A DNA stretch of 64,000 nucleotides, taken from NCBI RefSeq assembly GCF_949987535.1, contig NC_080068.1, forward strand, positions 81,741,254 through 81,805,253, read 5' to 3'. The DNA comes from Balaenoptera acutorostrata. Its lineage: Eukaryota > Chordata > Mammalia > Artiodactyla > Balaenopteridae. A program made the position numbers and the translations under genes. Each line of letters opens with the position of its first letter. Within the stretch, counting starts at the first letter, position 1. Below are positions 1 through 14,089 of the stretch, one piece after another. The notes beneath the pieces were generated by a model. The model saw nothing but the letters and a program-made list of their open reading frames with translations, did not search any database and was not told the DNA's origin.

Positions 1-1189
1 GTTTGTATCTGAGATTTACAGAGGCTACCACAGGCCCTGATGGAAGGATGAGGTATCAGTTCTTTACTGAGGGTCTTGCTCCTCTTAGATGGAGAAAATC
101 CAGTGAAGCTCCAGATCTGGCCATAAGTCTCTAGAAAAGGCAAAGGAGAAAGGATCCTGGCATCCTGACTGACTCATTTTCTTTGAGTGAAGAGGAGTTC
201 TTCTTCATTCCTATATGGAGGGACCGCACACATGCTGCCTGTCTCCAGGCACTCTTATTTTAGCGTATACTCCCTATTCCCCATTATAGGCAATAGTACA
301 CTCAACCGTTGCCTATGAGAAGCACAGTAACTCTGTCCTGTTTGGAGCAGGAGGTAAACACAGCTGCTGTCCCAAGTACTACAGGAAGTCAGTTGCATCA
401 CTAGTTTGGGTGGGACACTTCCAGGTTTTGACTCTCTTCTTAGAGGGATTATCCTAGCGTAGTTTCTACTCCAGAAGCCAAGTAGGAAGGGATATCTTCC
501 ACCCTTCCTTCCTCTCCTCCTCTCCTTTCCCTTCCCCTTTTTCTGACATTCTGTCACTCACTCCATAGGTCCCATCAGCTGGCTCAGATGGCTGAGACTC
601 TGCATGTGAAAGTGGAAGACATACTTCAAATTGGGACACTTTGAATCTCACTTATTTCTGAGATACCAAAAGAAAAGGTCAGCTTCAGCTTTAAGCCACA
701 TCGTTTTTGAAGCCACAGAGAGCAAAGAGCCAGTGGAGCTTAGAGTAATTTCCAGAATTAGAGAGAAAATAGGCACCATTTAAAAATCAATGAGATCTAT
801 ATTAATTTATAAGTAAACAGAGACTCTTACTTCAAGTCAAGTCTATCACAGGACTCCTGGGCCAGAAATTCCCACAAAACCCATTCCTGAATTTCCCCCA
901 CACCTCATCTTTACATGCACACTGTTCGATATTATTCTGCCTCAAGGAAAGGAGTTAGAAAGGAGAAAGGGTTGAATCAATACAAAAGAAATGGCTGTGA
1001 TGGCAACTCCCCCAAAGCTCTTTTTCTCTCTTCTCTCACACAGTTGTTTTCTCTCTGTGTTCTTCTTTTTCTTCCTTTTCTCTTTCTCTCCTTTTATGTC
1101 TTCTGTCTCACCCATTCCCTCACTTCTCCCACATCTCCTGCCACCTTTCATAGTCACTCACCCTGTTTGTCTTCCTCAGCATCATCATG
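1..1189. other. Left-edge intron sequence without a gene
   Basis: Expected to be DTHD1 intron 7. I searched it for the next coding exon (rest of UPA, death domain) on the minus strand and found none. It includes a pyrimidine-rich stretch at about 1018-1130 that produces spurious low-complexity ORFs. Confidence 0.5.
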
Positions 1190-1440
1190 TATTCATTCAT
1201 TCACTACATATTTATTGAAAGCCCTTGATATACCAGGCACTATTCTAGGCTCAAGGGTACACAGCAAGAAAGACACAGTCACTGCCCTAATGGAATTTAC
1301 ATTCCAGTGAAGAACATAAATATAGGAATGAAAAGTATATAAACAAATAAATAAGTAAAGTAATTTCAAGTTGTGGTAAGATTTATAATGGAAATAAAAG
1401 ATCACTAGATAAATATAAAGATAAGAGGTAAGCAGGGTAT
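1190..1440 (+). repeat. Ancient repeat of the TTCATTCA...TTTATTGA type
   Basis: ATTCATTCATTCACTACATA, then ATACCAGGCACTATTCTAGG and a following decayed body. Similar starts occur near 4690, 34960 and 51910. I do not assign a family. Confidence 0.4.
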
Positions 1441-2098
1441 GTCATCTGGATCTGAGGTTCTTAACCACTTTTGTGCCATGGTCCCTTTTTGACTTTGGTG
1501 AAGCTTATTGATTCCTTCCCAGCGTAGTCTTTTAAATATATAAAATAGAATAACTGGAATTATAAATAAGGCAGTTATGCTGGAATATAGTCTATCCACA
1601 CATCTCTTGGGAGTCCACTGACCCCACGTTAGATTCTCTGTAGGACAACATAGAGTTTGGGTATTATTTAAAGTGGAATAGGAGGTAATTACAAAGTTTT
1701 AATCAGGGGAGTAATAAAGTATGACTTATATTTTTAAAAGATCACTGTTATTACTCTATGGAAATATTGATACATTCCATTTCACATGGCTAATAGTGAA
1801 AACAGAGGAATATTTAGGAGGCAACAACACTGGTGTAGGAAAGAGATGATCCTAGCTTGAACTCAGCTATACAAATTATGGAGAAGACTATTTCTAAAAG
1901 TGTCACTTAGGATCTGCCCATTAAGGAATGTGCATGCCCTAAAAAGAGAAGAAACAGACTGGAAAGAAAGAAGTAAATAAGTCCTTTTTCTCTTCCTACT
2001 TTTCCAAAGCTTCCTCTCAGTTCTTTGAAGATTTCCTTAGTAAAACATGTTTAGTGGACTCCTTCTGAAGCTTGCGGCTGATAGCCCATAGCATATGC
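1441..2098. other. Intron sequence, nothing recognised
   Basis: AT-rich with no splice-bounded ORF and no identifiable repeat. Confidence 0.5.
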
Positions 2099-2113
2099 AA
2101 AAAGATTTCTTGA

Positions 2114-3189
<1,076 letters not shown>

Positions 3190-3595
3190 GACGCTGTATG
3201 GGTTGAATTGCGTCCCCTTCACCCAAGTCCTGTGTTGGAGGCCAAATCCCCAGCACCTCGGAATGCAACCTTATTTGAAGATATGGTCTTTACAGAGGTA
3301 ATCAAATCAGTGTGAGGTCATTAGAGTACACCCTAATCCAGTATGACTGGTGTCATAAAAAAGAAATTTGCACACAAATACGCAGAGAGAATGCCATGTG
3401 AACACGAAATGAGCCATCTATAAGCCAAGGAAAGAGGCCTGGGACAGATCCCTCAGAGTCCTCAGAAGGAATAAACCTTGCTAACACCCTGATTTTGGAC
3501 TTCTAGCATCCAGAAATGTGAGACAATACATTTCTGTTGTTTAAGCCACCGAGTTTGTAATACTTCATGATGGCAGCCTAGCAAACTAATTCAAA
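3190..3595 (+). mobile_element. MaLR-type LTR relic
   Basis: GGGTTGAATTGCGTCCCC at the left, TGACTGGTGTCATAAAAAAG in the middle, and TTTCTGTTGTTTAAGCCACC then CCTAGCAAACTAATTCA at the right are characteristic of mammalian MaLR LTRs (MLT1/MST group). I cannot fix the subfamily. Confidence 0.6.
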
Positions 3596-3599
3596 TCCC

Positions 3600-4930
<1,331 letters not shown>

Positions 4931-5039
4931 GTATTGAAGATGAGCTTTGGAGAATGAGAAACATTTTACTACTGGCAAAAGAGTTAAGGGAATATCCCAA
5001 GTCAATAAATTCACTGATGTAAACTGATGCTTTAGGATA

Positions 5040-5260
5040 GCCAAGTCTCGTGGTACAGCAACCATAGACTCTGGAGCAATACTGCCTACTTCCAAATTCT
5101 GAGTGGCTCTGCCTCTTATTAACTGTATGACCATGAACAAGTTATTTACCTCCCTATATTTCAGTCTTCTTCTCTATAATATGAGTATAATAATACCATC
5201 CACCTCATAGGATTAAATGAGTTAAAATTTGTAAAGCACTTAAAATTGTAGTAAGGATAA
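5040..5260 (+). repeat. MIR SINE relic
   Basis: Core signature: CATAGACTCTGGAGC, then a decayed TGACC...AACAAGTTATTTACCTCCC, then CCACCTCATAGGATTAAATG. Confidence 0.7.
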
Positions 5261-5269
5261 ATGATATTG

Positions 5270-6230
5270 ATATTCTCATCCTAATTCCTACAGCAGACAT
5301 GGCTAATTAGCTTACTTGTACAATTCTCCTTGCTAACCTGCCCCACCCCAAAGCCTTAAAAGAGGCGGCTGTATATACTATGTGATACTTTCCCCCAACC
5401 AGAGCTGATTTCGCTAACAGTAGATCAACTTCTAACACCCAGCCAATTTGATTTCTTTCTTTGAAATTTGACTAAGAAAAAGGCCCAGAGATTGTAACTT
5501 ATTGTCCTTTGGCTGTAGTGCCCTGGGCTATGAATATGAATAAGCAGAGAGATTATTAAGAAAGGAAAAACAGAGCAGATGCTAAGAGAGAAAAGGAAAA
5601 AAACCAAGGTGAAAGAATTAGGGTAGTTTTAGAGATGGAAAAAGAGTTTAGAGAAAGCAGAGAGTACCTATTGTAGCCTTACAATAAACTCTTCTTAAAT
5701 TCACTTAAATGGGTATCTGTTCCTCAAAGCTACAGAAAGAAAAATACTTGATACTGAATATCTTGCTGGAAAAAGGAAAACAAAACCTGGTCTAATGCTG
5801 CTAAAACCCACAAGGGGGACAGAACCATTCTAGCTAGGTACTAAAGAATGAAGATGTAAGTGTGAATCCCACATCTTTATTTGTGAATAGGATTAGTTAC
5901 GGGTTTAAAACCATTTTAGTTTCACAGGTTGAGCTGTCCTATAAATCATAAATTAGGAACTGAACTAGATTTAAAATGTCTACTTTGATAACTTTAGACT
6001 GTGTTGATCAACCATATTAAAATCAAGAAGATAGGGGAAAATATAACAGTTTTTCGCTTTTGGTTTATAACCACAAATACGGTAAAATTTTTAACACTTG
6101 GAAGTTAATAATCTATTAACACAGGAAGATATACTCATACTGAATCCAGAACTTTGGTCATTTACTAGAAATTGACTTAATTATGTGTAATAATTTTTTT
6201 TTTTTGATAATAACTCCTACTTTTTTCCTA
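5270..6230. other. Intron 6 sequence, nothing recognised
   Basis: AT-rich. The minus-strand ORF at 5425-5607 has no flanking splice sites that fit the gene. Confidence 0.5.
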
Positions 6231-6234
6231 ATAA

Positions 6235-6740
6235 TAGTCTGTTTTCTGTGAAAACCTACATGTTTTCAGCTGCGGTGGGGCTGACCCTACTCCCAGGTCT
6301 AGGTGGGTGTATGACCTGAGCCAATTCGTACATTTGGCATTCATCAGTGCTGTTTTCAAATTACCCAATTTCCCCCTACCATTCTGAGCACATGATAGAG
6401 TTTCACTTCCTTGTCCCCTATGGTTGAGTGGGGCCATGTGACTTGTTCTCGTTAATGAATAGTGAACAATGTCATTTTGTCATTTCCAGGCTAAGCATTT
6501 AATTACTAGTGTGGGTCTATCCAAAGGTCTTTCTTCTGCCAACCTGACAGCAACCAAACAGTGGTTGCCCTTCAGCTTAAGTCTAGGAGTGAGACGACCA
6601 AGCCTGTCTTTGATGAATCAGGTTTGTGTTACCATGCCATAAACTAGGCTAGCCTGCCTTGTACAGCACATCTTCCTTTTGGTTTTAGTGATCTGTACAG
6701 TGATGGGTTTGTGACAGATTTGGAGTAAGAATAAGAGCCA
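6235..6740 (+). repeat. Ancient interspersed repeat, LTR-like
   Basis: GGGGCCATGTGACTTGTTCTC followed by a CATTTCCAGGCTAAGCATTTA motif resembles a common old mammalian LTR. The family is uncertain. Confidence 0.35.
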
Positions 6741-7465
6741 GGACTTTTATGTATACTCATGGGGAAAAGAAGTTTCCTCTTTTCTACTGAACTTGGAGTT
6801 TTGAAGACATAGCAATATTACCAGCATGAGGAATAAGCACGTTGGAGGATGGAAGTGGCACAGAGGAAGCAGAAAGAGAAGAGAGACTGGGTTTTTCCTG
6901 GTCCAAGAGAAATATTACAATAAAAATATCCCCAGATTTGTAATTTATGTGGACCAAAGAATTCCTTTTTTCTTAAGAACTTTGGGTTTGTTTTTCTGTC
7001 GCTTAAAATCAAAAAAGTTCTTAATCATATTAAGGTCAAATTTAAACTATTTTTTTTACAGTTGAGATATAATTGACATGTAACTTTGTGCAAGTTTAAT
7101 ATGTACAATGTGATGGTTTGATACTTGTATATACAATGTGATGATTTGATACTTGTATATATTGAAAATTATTACCACAGTTAGGTTAGTTAGCACATCT
7201 ATCACTTAAAATTTAGACTTTAATATGATAATAGATACAACACATATTGAAATTAAAAAATTTAGTGACATCCTTATTTATCCCAGCTGTTCTTAATAGC
7301 ACTGCAACTAAACACCTTTTTTTTAATACATACTATTAGCAAACTTTGACAACTAGTATTGCCAGGTAGTGAATAGCCCTTGATTATACTCCACAAAAGA
7401 TGACATTTTGATGTACTAATAGTTCCGTAAAACATAATCAACCTTTATTAAATCAACTTGTTTAT

Positions 7466-7830
7466 TCAAGAATAACTGACTTTGCTATTTCTTGAGTTCA
7501 AGGCTCTTTCAATGTCCAAAATTCCAGGCATTAAGGGAATTATGATTGGCCCATTTGGGGTCAAATATTCAAATATAATGAACAGGGACATTGAAGAACA
7601 TGGAAGCTCCTTTAGATCCACTAGGATAGAAAATATAATTTCCAGAATTTCTGGTATAATTATCCAGAAATAAAATAGCAGGATAAACAAACCAGCAAGT
7701 GTCTTCCCCAGGCTGCCTTTTTCAAGTCTAAGAGTGTCCTGATGCATCATTCCCAGGTACAGGCCATAGTGCCACACAATTAAGATTTTTCCCTGAGATA
7801 AAAAAGATTGTTCCAAGGTACCTCAATATT
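7466..7830 (-). repeat. Unassigned old repeat, LTR-like
   Basis: On the minus strand the text ACCCCAAATGGGCCAATCAT and GGAATTTTGGACATTG recalls an ancient LTR. An open frame of 116 codons runs through it, but its translation is hydrophobic without a known domain and it has no fit with the DTHD1 exon phases. Confidence 0.3.
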
Positions 7831-8402
7831 TTGTCTCTGCAAGTAGAAATAGACATTACAGGGAACTTTTCAAGGATAGTTTCTTTTCTTGTTTTTTAGA
7901 CTATATATTTTTAAAATTTTTATTGGAGTATAGTTGCTTTACAAAGTTGTGTTAGTTTCTACTGTACATACAGCAAAGTGAATCAGCTGTATGTATACAT
8001 ATATCCCCTCTTTTTTGGATTTCTTTCCCATTTAGGTCACCACAGAGCATTCAGTAGAGTTCCCTGTGCTATAGAGTAGGCTCTCATTAGTTATCTATTT
8101 TATACATGGTATCAGTAGTGTATACATGTCAATCCAAATCTCCCAATTCATCCCACACCCCCTTCCCCCTTGGTATCCATACATTTGTGCTCTACATCTG
8201 TGTCTCTATTTCTGCTTTGTAAATAGGATCTCTGTACCTTCCTCTCAATTTTGCTATGAACCTAAAACTGACTAAAAATATAGTCTAAACCACTAATCCA
8301 TCTCACTGATGACATATGATGTGGATCATCTTTTCAAATGCTTATCTGCCAACTGTACATCTTCTTTGGTGAGGTATCTGTTAAGGTTTTGGGCCTATTT
8401 TT

Positions 8403-8704
8403 TTTTTTATTTTTTTTTTATTTAATTTATTTTATTTATGGCTGTGTTGGGTCTTCGTTTCTGTGCGAGGGCTTTCTCCAGTTGTGGCAAGCGGGGGCCA
8501 CTCTTCATCGCGGTGCGCGGGCCTCTCGCTATCGCGGCCTCTCTTGTTGCGGAGCACAGGCTCCAGACGCGCAGGCTCAGCAATTGTGGCTCACGGGCCC
8601 AGCTGCTCCGCGGCATGTGGGATCTCCCCAGACCAGGGCTCGAACCCGTGTCCCCTGCATTGGCAGGCGGATTCTCAACCACTGCGCCACCAGGGAAGCC
8701 CTTT
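8403..8704 (-). mobile_element. CHR-type SINE, copy 2 (inside old L1)
   Basis: Reverse-complement SINE: T-rich tail at the left (8403-8435), body, and tRNA-like head ending CCACCAGGGAAGCC at the right. The flanking duplication GGCCTATTTTT lies at 8392-8402 and 8705-8715. It interrupts an older minus-strand L1 whose sequence resumes on the right side. Confidence 0.9.
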
Positions 8705-9149
8705 GGCCTATTTTTGAATCAGGTCTTTGTTTTTTTATTGTCAAGTCTTAGGAGTTCTTTGTAAATTTTGGATAAACGTCCTTTATCAGATATGTCTTTT
8801 GCAAATATTTTCTCCCAGTTTGTGGCTCACCTTCTCATTCTCTTGACATTGTCTTTCCCAGAGCAGAAGTTTCTAATTTTATGAAGTCCAGCATATCAAT
8901 TATTTCTTTCATGGACTATGCCTTTGATGTTGTATCTAAAAAGTCATTGCCATACCCAAGATCATTTAGATTTTCACCTATGTTATCTTCTAGGAGTTTT
9001 ATAGTTTTCAGTTTTACATTTATGTCTACATTCTACTTTGAGTTAACTTTTGTGAAGGGTATAAGATTTGTGTATAGATTCTTTTTTTTTTTTTTTTGCA
9101 TGTGGATGTTCACTTGTTCCACTGTCTTTGCTCCATTGTATTGCCTTTT

Positions 9150-11058
9150 TTTTTTTCAAACACCTTTATTGAAGTATAATTGCCCCACAATAGTGTGTTA
9201 GCTTCCGCTCTACAACAAAGTGAATCAGCTACACATATACAATACGTTCCCATCTCTCTTCCCTCTTGCATCTCCCCCCCTCCCACCCTCCCCATCCCAC
9301 CCCCCTAGGGGGCCACAAAGCACCGAGCTGATCTCCCCGTGCCATGCGGCTGCCCCCCACCAGCCATCCATTTTACATTTGGTAGTGTATATATGTCCAT
9401 GACACTCTCTTACCCTGTCACATCTCACCCCACCCCCTCCCCATATCCTCAAGTCCATTCTCTAGTAGGTCTGTGTCTTTATTCCCGTCTTGCCACTAGG
9501 TTCTTCATGGCCTTTTTTTTTTTTTCCCTTAGATTCCATATATATGTGTTAGCATACTGTATTTGTTTTTCTCTTTCTGACTTACTTCACTCTGTATGAC
9601 AGACTCTAACTCCATCCACCTCATTACAAATACCTCCATTTCATTTCTTTTTATGGCTGAGTAATATTCCATTGTATATATGTGCCACATCTTCTTTATC
9701 CATTCATCTGTCGATGGACATTTAGGTTGCTTCCATGTCCTGGCTATTGTAAATAGAGCTGCAATGAACATTTTGGTACATGACTCTTTTTGACCTATGG
9801 TTTTCTCAGGGTATATGCCCAGTAGTGGGATTGCTGGGTTGTATGGTAGTTCTATTTGTAGTTTTTTAAGGAACCTCCATACTGTTCTCCATAGTGGCTG
9901 TATCAATTTACATTCCCACCAACAGTGCAAGAGTGTTCCCTTTCCTCCACACCCTCTCCAGCATTTATTGTTTCTAGATTTTTTGATGATGGCCATTCTG
10001 ACCGGTGTGAGATGATATCTCATTGTAGTTTTGATTTGCATTTCTCTAATGATTAATGATGTTGAGCATTCTTTCATGTGTCTGTAGGCCATCTGCATAT
10101 CTTCTTTGGAGAAATGTCTATTTAGATCTTCTGCCCATTTTTGGATTGGGTTGTTCGTTTTTTTGTTATTGAGCTGCATGAGCTGCTTGTAAATCTTGGA
10201 GATTAATCCTTTGTCAGTTGCTTCATTTGCAAATATTTTCTCCCATTCTGAGGGTTGTCTTTTGGTCTTGTTTATGGTTTCCTTTGCTGTGCAAAAGCTT
10301 TTAAGTTTCATTAGGTCCCATTTGTTTATTTGTGTTCTTATTTCCATTTCTCTGGGAGCTGGGTCAAAAAGAATCTTGCTGTGATGTATGTCATAGAGTG
10401 TTCTGCCTATGTTTTCCTCTAAGAGTTTGATAGTGTCTGCCCTTACACTTAGGTCTTTAATCCATTTTGAGTTTATTTTTGTGCATGGTGTCAGGGAGTG
10501 TTCTAATTTCATACTTTTACATGTTCCTGTCCAATTTTCCCAGCACCACTTATTGAAGAGGCTGTCTTTTCTCCACTGTATATGCTTGCCTCCTTTATCA
10601 AAGATAAGTTGACCATATGTGTGTGGGTTTATCTCTGGGCTTTCTATCCTGTTCCATTGATCTATATTTCTGTTTTTGTGCCAATACCAAACTGTCTTGA
10701 TTACTGAAGCTTTGTAATATAGTCTGAAGTCAGGGAGCCTGATTCCCCCAGCTCCATTTTTCGTTCTCAAGATTGCTTTGGCTATTCGGGGTCTTTTGTG
10801 TTTCCATACAAATTGTGAAATTTTTTGTTCTAGTTCTGTGAAAAATGCCAGTGGTAGTTTGATAGGGATTGCATTGAATCTGTAGATTGCTTTGGGTAGT
10901 AGAGTCATTTTCACAATGTTGATTCTTCCAATCCAGGAACATGGTATATCTCTCCATCTATTTGTATCATCTTTAATTTCTTTCATCAGTATCTTATAAT
11001 TTTCTGCATACAGGTCTTTTGTCTCCTTAGGTAGGTTTATTCCTAGATATTTTATTCT
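9150..11058 (-). mobile_element. Young 5'-truncated L1 nested in an older L1
   Basis: The left end is poly-T (3' tail of a minus-strand L1), followed by the 3' UTR and the C-terminal third of ORF2, which is open from the stop near 9529 through to the 5' breakpoint. The 14-base duplication TTGTATTGCCTTTT flanks it at 9136-9149 and 11059-11072. The ORF2 part shows the Cys-rich C-terminal segment (for example [18 protein letters not shown]). An open frame of about 500 codons in a dead-on-arrival copy suggests recent insertion. It is in DTHD1 intron 6, in the gene's sense orientation. Confidence 0.92.
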
Positions 11059-11589
11059 TTGTATTGCCTTTTCTCCTTTGTCAAAGATCAGTTGACTATA
11101 TTTATGTGGATCTATTTATGGACTCTTTATTCTGTTCCATTGATCTATGTGTCTATTCTTTTGTCATCAATACCACACTGTCTTGATTACCATAGCTTTA
11201 TAGTAAGTCTTGAAGCCAGGTAGTGTCAGTCCTCCAATGTGGTCTTCTCCTTCAATATTCTGTTGGCTATTCTGAGTAATAGTTTCTTTTTGATTTGGAA
11301 ATTAAATTAAATTCTTCCTCACTTGGCTTTCCAATCCACAGGTAACATTATACATTCTTAAGTACAAAAGTATATAATAAATTAAAAATATTTCTAGTAT
11401 ACTACCTCCAAATTTAATAAATATGAAAAATCATATTTGCTCAGTAAGCACTTACCTCAAAATTTTGCTGAAATCATTTCATTCTATTAAATGAGATTAA
11501 CCTGTGTTGACAACATAGTACTGGCTGATCAGTACAAAGACAAATATGGTGTGTGTGGTTTTACTTTTTATAAAATTACCATTTCTTAA

Positions 11590-11840
11590 TGTAAAACATG
11601 GTGATTATAGTTGATAACACTGTTATATAGTTGAAATTTGCTAAGAGAAGAGAGTAGAATTTAAATGTTCTCACCAAAAATTTTTTAAAAAGATTAATAT
11701 GTGAGGTGATGAATGTGTAAATTAGCTAGATGGGAGGAATCTTGGCAGTGTATCCATATATAAAATCTCCATGATGTATGCTTTAAATATCTTACAATTT
11801 TCTTTGTTAATTATACCTCAGTAAAACTAAAAACTAAATA
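11590..11840 (+). mobile_element. L1 3' UTR fragment
   Basis: ATGGTGATTATAGTTGATAA followed by GATGAATGTGTAAATTAGC and an ATACCTCAGTAAAACTAAAA end is the typical 3' terminus of an old L1 in sense orientation. Confidence 0.6.
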
Positions 11841-12148
11841 ATTAAAATGACTTTTTTAGGTGGAATCTTTTAAATATTATAAATTAAATATACAAGACAC
11901 AAGATTATAAATAACAAATTGACACTAAGTAATCTAAGTTCTCTATCTCCCTAAGGCTAAACAACTAAATCCTGATAAATATGCTTTCTAATTTTTTTTT
12001 TTTTTTTTGGCTTGCAATAAGCAGGAGGAATCTTAAGGGAATGTCTCAAATTCCCCTCCAAAACATCTGTGAAGCCAGGGTCGAATATCAGGGGGCAAAC
12101 AGCCAGGAATTATGGGATTACTATGAGGACAAATTCCTTTCCAATAAC

Positions 12149-12325
12149 TTAGATACAGGAGAATAAAACTGTAAGTGATAATCAAGTGAGCAAAACAAGG
12201 AGCTGTGATCCTTGAGATCCTCTCCATAAAAGGTGAACTTGAGAACTTGACCAAGACTCTCAAAGAGGTTGAAGTAGTCCCGGGTAAGTAGCACCTGGTT
12301 CTCAGCATAGACAAATAAATAGCAT
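12149..12325 (-). CDS. DTHD1: DTHD1 exon 6 (end of second ZU5 module)
   Basis: The acceptor is a good pyrimidine tract, GCTTTCCTCCAG, ending at 12326. A further upstream AG (ending 12343) would run into a stop, so it is excluded. The exon has 1 base + 58 codons + 2 bases (residues 549-606) and the split codon AAG gives Lys607. The translation starts CYLFVYAENQVLLTRDYF and is beta-rich. Only a donor after TCTAA fits the phase required by exon 7, giving AA/GTTATT, a weak site. A GT two codons earlier (CCT/GTATCT) would leave phase 0 and would not join exon 7. Exon identity is firm; its 3' boundary is less so. Confidence 0.75.
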
Positions 12326-12379
12326 CTGGAGGAAAGCAGCTCCATTTACACCTGCAGAAATCTCATATATACATAATCA

Positions 12380-13480
12380 CAAACAAAAGTCCCCAAACAT
12401 ATAAAGAGATAAATACCATGAATGACAGCCAGCAGAAGTAACAGGCAACACCCTCAAAAACTGCAGGTATCAGAATTAGTAGTTACAGAATGAAAAAACA
12501 ACTATATATGAAAAGTTTAATAAGATAAAGGACAGTATCATAAAAATAAGCAGTCAGCAAGAGACTATCGAGAATGATGAGGGAAATCTGAATATGAGCT
12601 AAATAGAACCTTAAGATATAAAAAATATAATTGCTGAAAACAAAAAGTCAATGATAGATTAAAAGTACATTTTAAAGTATACAATATTTGTGGCAATTGA
12701 ACTGAAATGTGAAAAAATTACACAGAATATAGTATACAGAGACAGGAATATGGAAAATGTTAAAAAGAAGAAAAGAAATATGGAATTTAGAAAGATATGG
12801 CCTAATATACATCTCATTGGAAATCCAGAAGAATGGAGTACATAAAATGGAGGTGAGGCAATATTTGATTAGAAAACATATAAGAATTTTTCAGAAATGT
12901 GAAAATGCTGTATGATAGCACTTATTTGTGGAATCTAAAAAAAAAAAAAAAACAAACTAGTGAATAAAACAAAAAAGAAGCAGACTAACAGATATAGAGA
13001 AGAAACCAGTGGGGAGAGGGAAGGGGGGAGGGACAAAGTAGGGGTAGGGGAAAAAAGGGTTATTATGGGATTATGTGAAATCATGTGTGTGAAACTTTTT
13101 AAAATTGTAAAGCACTATAGAATTTTTTAAAATCTTTCATTTACATAAGTAAATAAAGTCCTTCAAAAACACAAATGAATAAGTAGTTAAAAGAAGGTCT
13201 AAAAGCAATAAAATTTATTTTTTAAATCTAAAAAAAAGATGTAAATCCACTTATTCAGAAAGCATAATGTATTGTATTCAGAAAAAGTGTTTAAAATTTA
13301 CATCTAGATACATCATAGAAAAATTCAGAAATCCAAGTACAAAGAAAAGATATTAAAAGCAGCCAGCAAGATAAAGCAGATCACCCAAAAAGTTATGAAA
13401 ATAAAATTCACTGAGATCTTCATGGCATCGATAATAAAGTCCATGAACAGTGGCATAATATCCCCAAAGAAATGAGGAAA
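12380..13480 (+). mobile_element. Decayed sense-strand L1 with a nested L1 3' end
   Basis: A-rich sequence of the type seen in the L1 region around ORF1 (for example AAAAGCAGCCAGCAAGATAAA at 13356). Nested at about 12890-13110 is an L1 3' UTR fragment (GATAGCACTTATTTGTGGAA, then an A run and GGGGAGAGGGAAGG). No ORF survives. Confidence 0.55.
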
Positions 13481-13489
13481 AAATCAATA

Positions 13490-14085
13490 TAAATCAAGGA
13501 TCTTAAGCCAGATCGGTAGCTGGTCTCCAAAGATACTAACCATACCTCTCAATATTCATGCCACTGTGTAGCACTCTCCCACAATGAACTAGAGACAGTT
13601 CTGAGACTGGCTTCAATCAATAGAATATTTCAGAAATGGTGATCTGATAACCCCAGGCTTAAAAATTAAGAAAGCCTGGCAGCGTCTGCTTTTGTACTTT
13701 TGAAAGCCCTGATTCTCCATGTCAGTAGTCCAGCTATTCTTCTGGAAAGAGCCCATGACAGAAAGAGGCCATAAGGAGAAGTCAGGTGGAAAGAAAGAGA
13801 CCCTGAGACTACCTGGAGAGAGAACGAGGCCCAGCCATTTCAGCATACCAGCAGATTCTAGGCTTCCAGCCACCACTGCCAGGGCTCCAGACATGTGAAT
13901 AAACCCATCTTGGACTTCCCAGCCTCAGCACCATCTTACTGCAATGCATAACAGACCCTAAGCAAGATAAACCAAAGAACAATCCAACTGAGACCCCAAA
14001 CAACCCACAGAATCAGGAGAACTAGTAAAATGGCTGTTGTTTGGAATAGTTTGATATGAAGAAATAGATAACTGAAACACACAGC
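13490..14085 (+). mobile_element. MLT1-type LTR relic
   Basis: The order of motifs (GCTGGTCTCCAAAGATACTA, the long middle part with AACGAGGCCCAGCCATTTCA, and an end like AGAAATAGATAACTGAAAC) fits an MLT1 solo LTR. It sits between two decayed L1 pieces. Confidence 0.55.
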
Positions 14086-14089
14086 AAAA

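Larger units (their letters stand above)
7895..11290 (-). mobile_element. Older L1 host, interrupted three ways
   Basis: The segments 7895-8391, 8716-9135 and 11073-11290 read as one decayed minus-strand L1: the 3' UTR on the left (TTATTGGAGTATAGTTGCTT), then ORF2 C-terminal sequence. It is split by SINE copy 2 and the young L1. Sequence continuity across both insertions supports one host element. There are many stops, so no coding capacity remains. Confidence 0.8.

Noticed and set aside
942..1310. Overlapping ORFs on both strands
   Set aside because: Low-complexity pyrimidine/purine tract; no domain and no splice frame.
7466..7830. 116-codon minus-strand ORF as a missing DTHD1 exon
   Set aside because: There is a good acceptor-like TTGCAG near 7838, but every frame from it meets a stop quickly or lacks a donor, and the exon 6/7 join already works without it.
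9797..10612. Plus-strand ORFs over the L1 copies (also at 38.5-40.2 kb and 60.5-63.0 kb)
   Set aside because: They are antisense shadows of L1 ORF2 and recur identically at each L1.
12147..12157. U12-type (minor) intron donor GTATCT at exon 6
   Set aside because: It departs from the U12 donor in several positions, has no U12 branch site before the exon 7 acceptor, and leaves the wrong phase.
12326..12345. Alternative upstream acceptor for exon 6 (TTCTGCAG/GTGTAA)
   Set aside because: In the frame that continues into the exon it gives a stop at the second codon.
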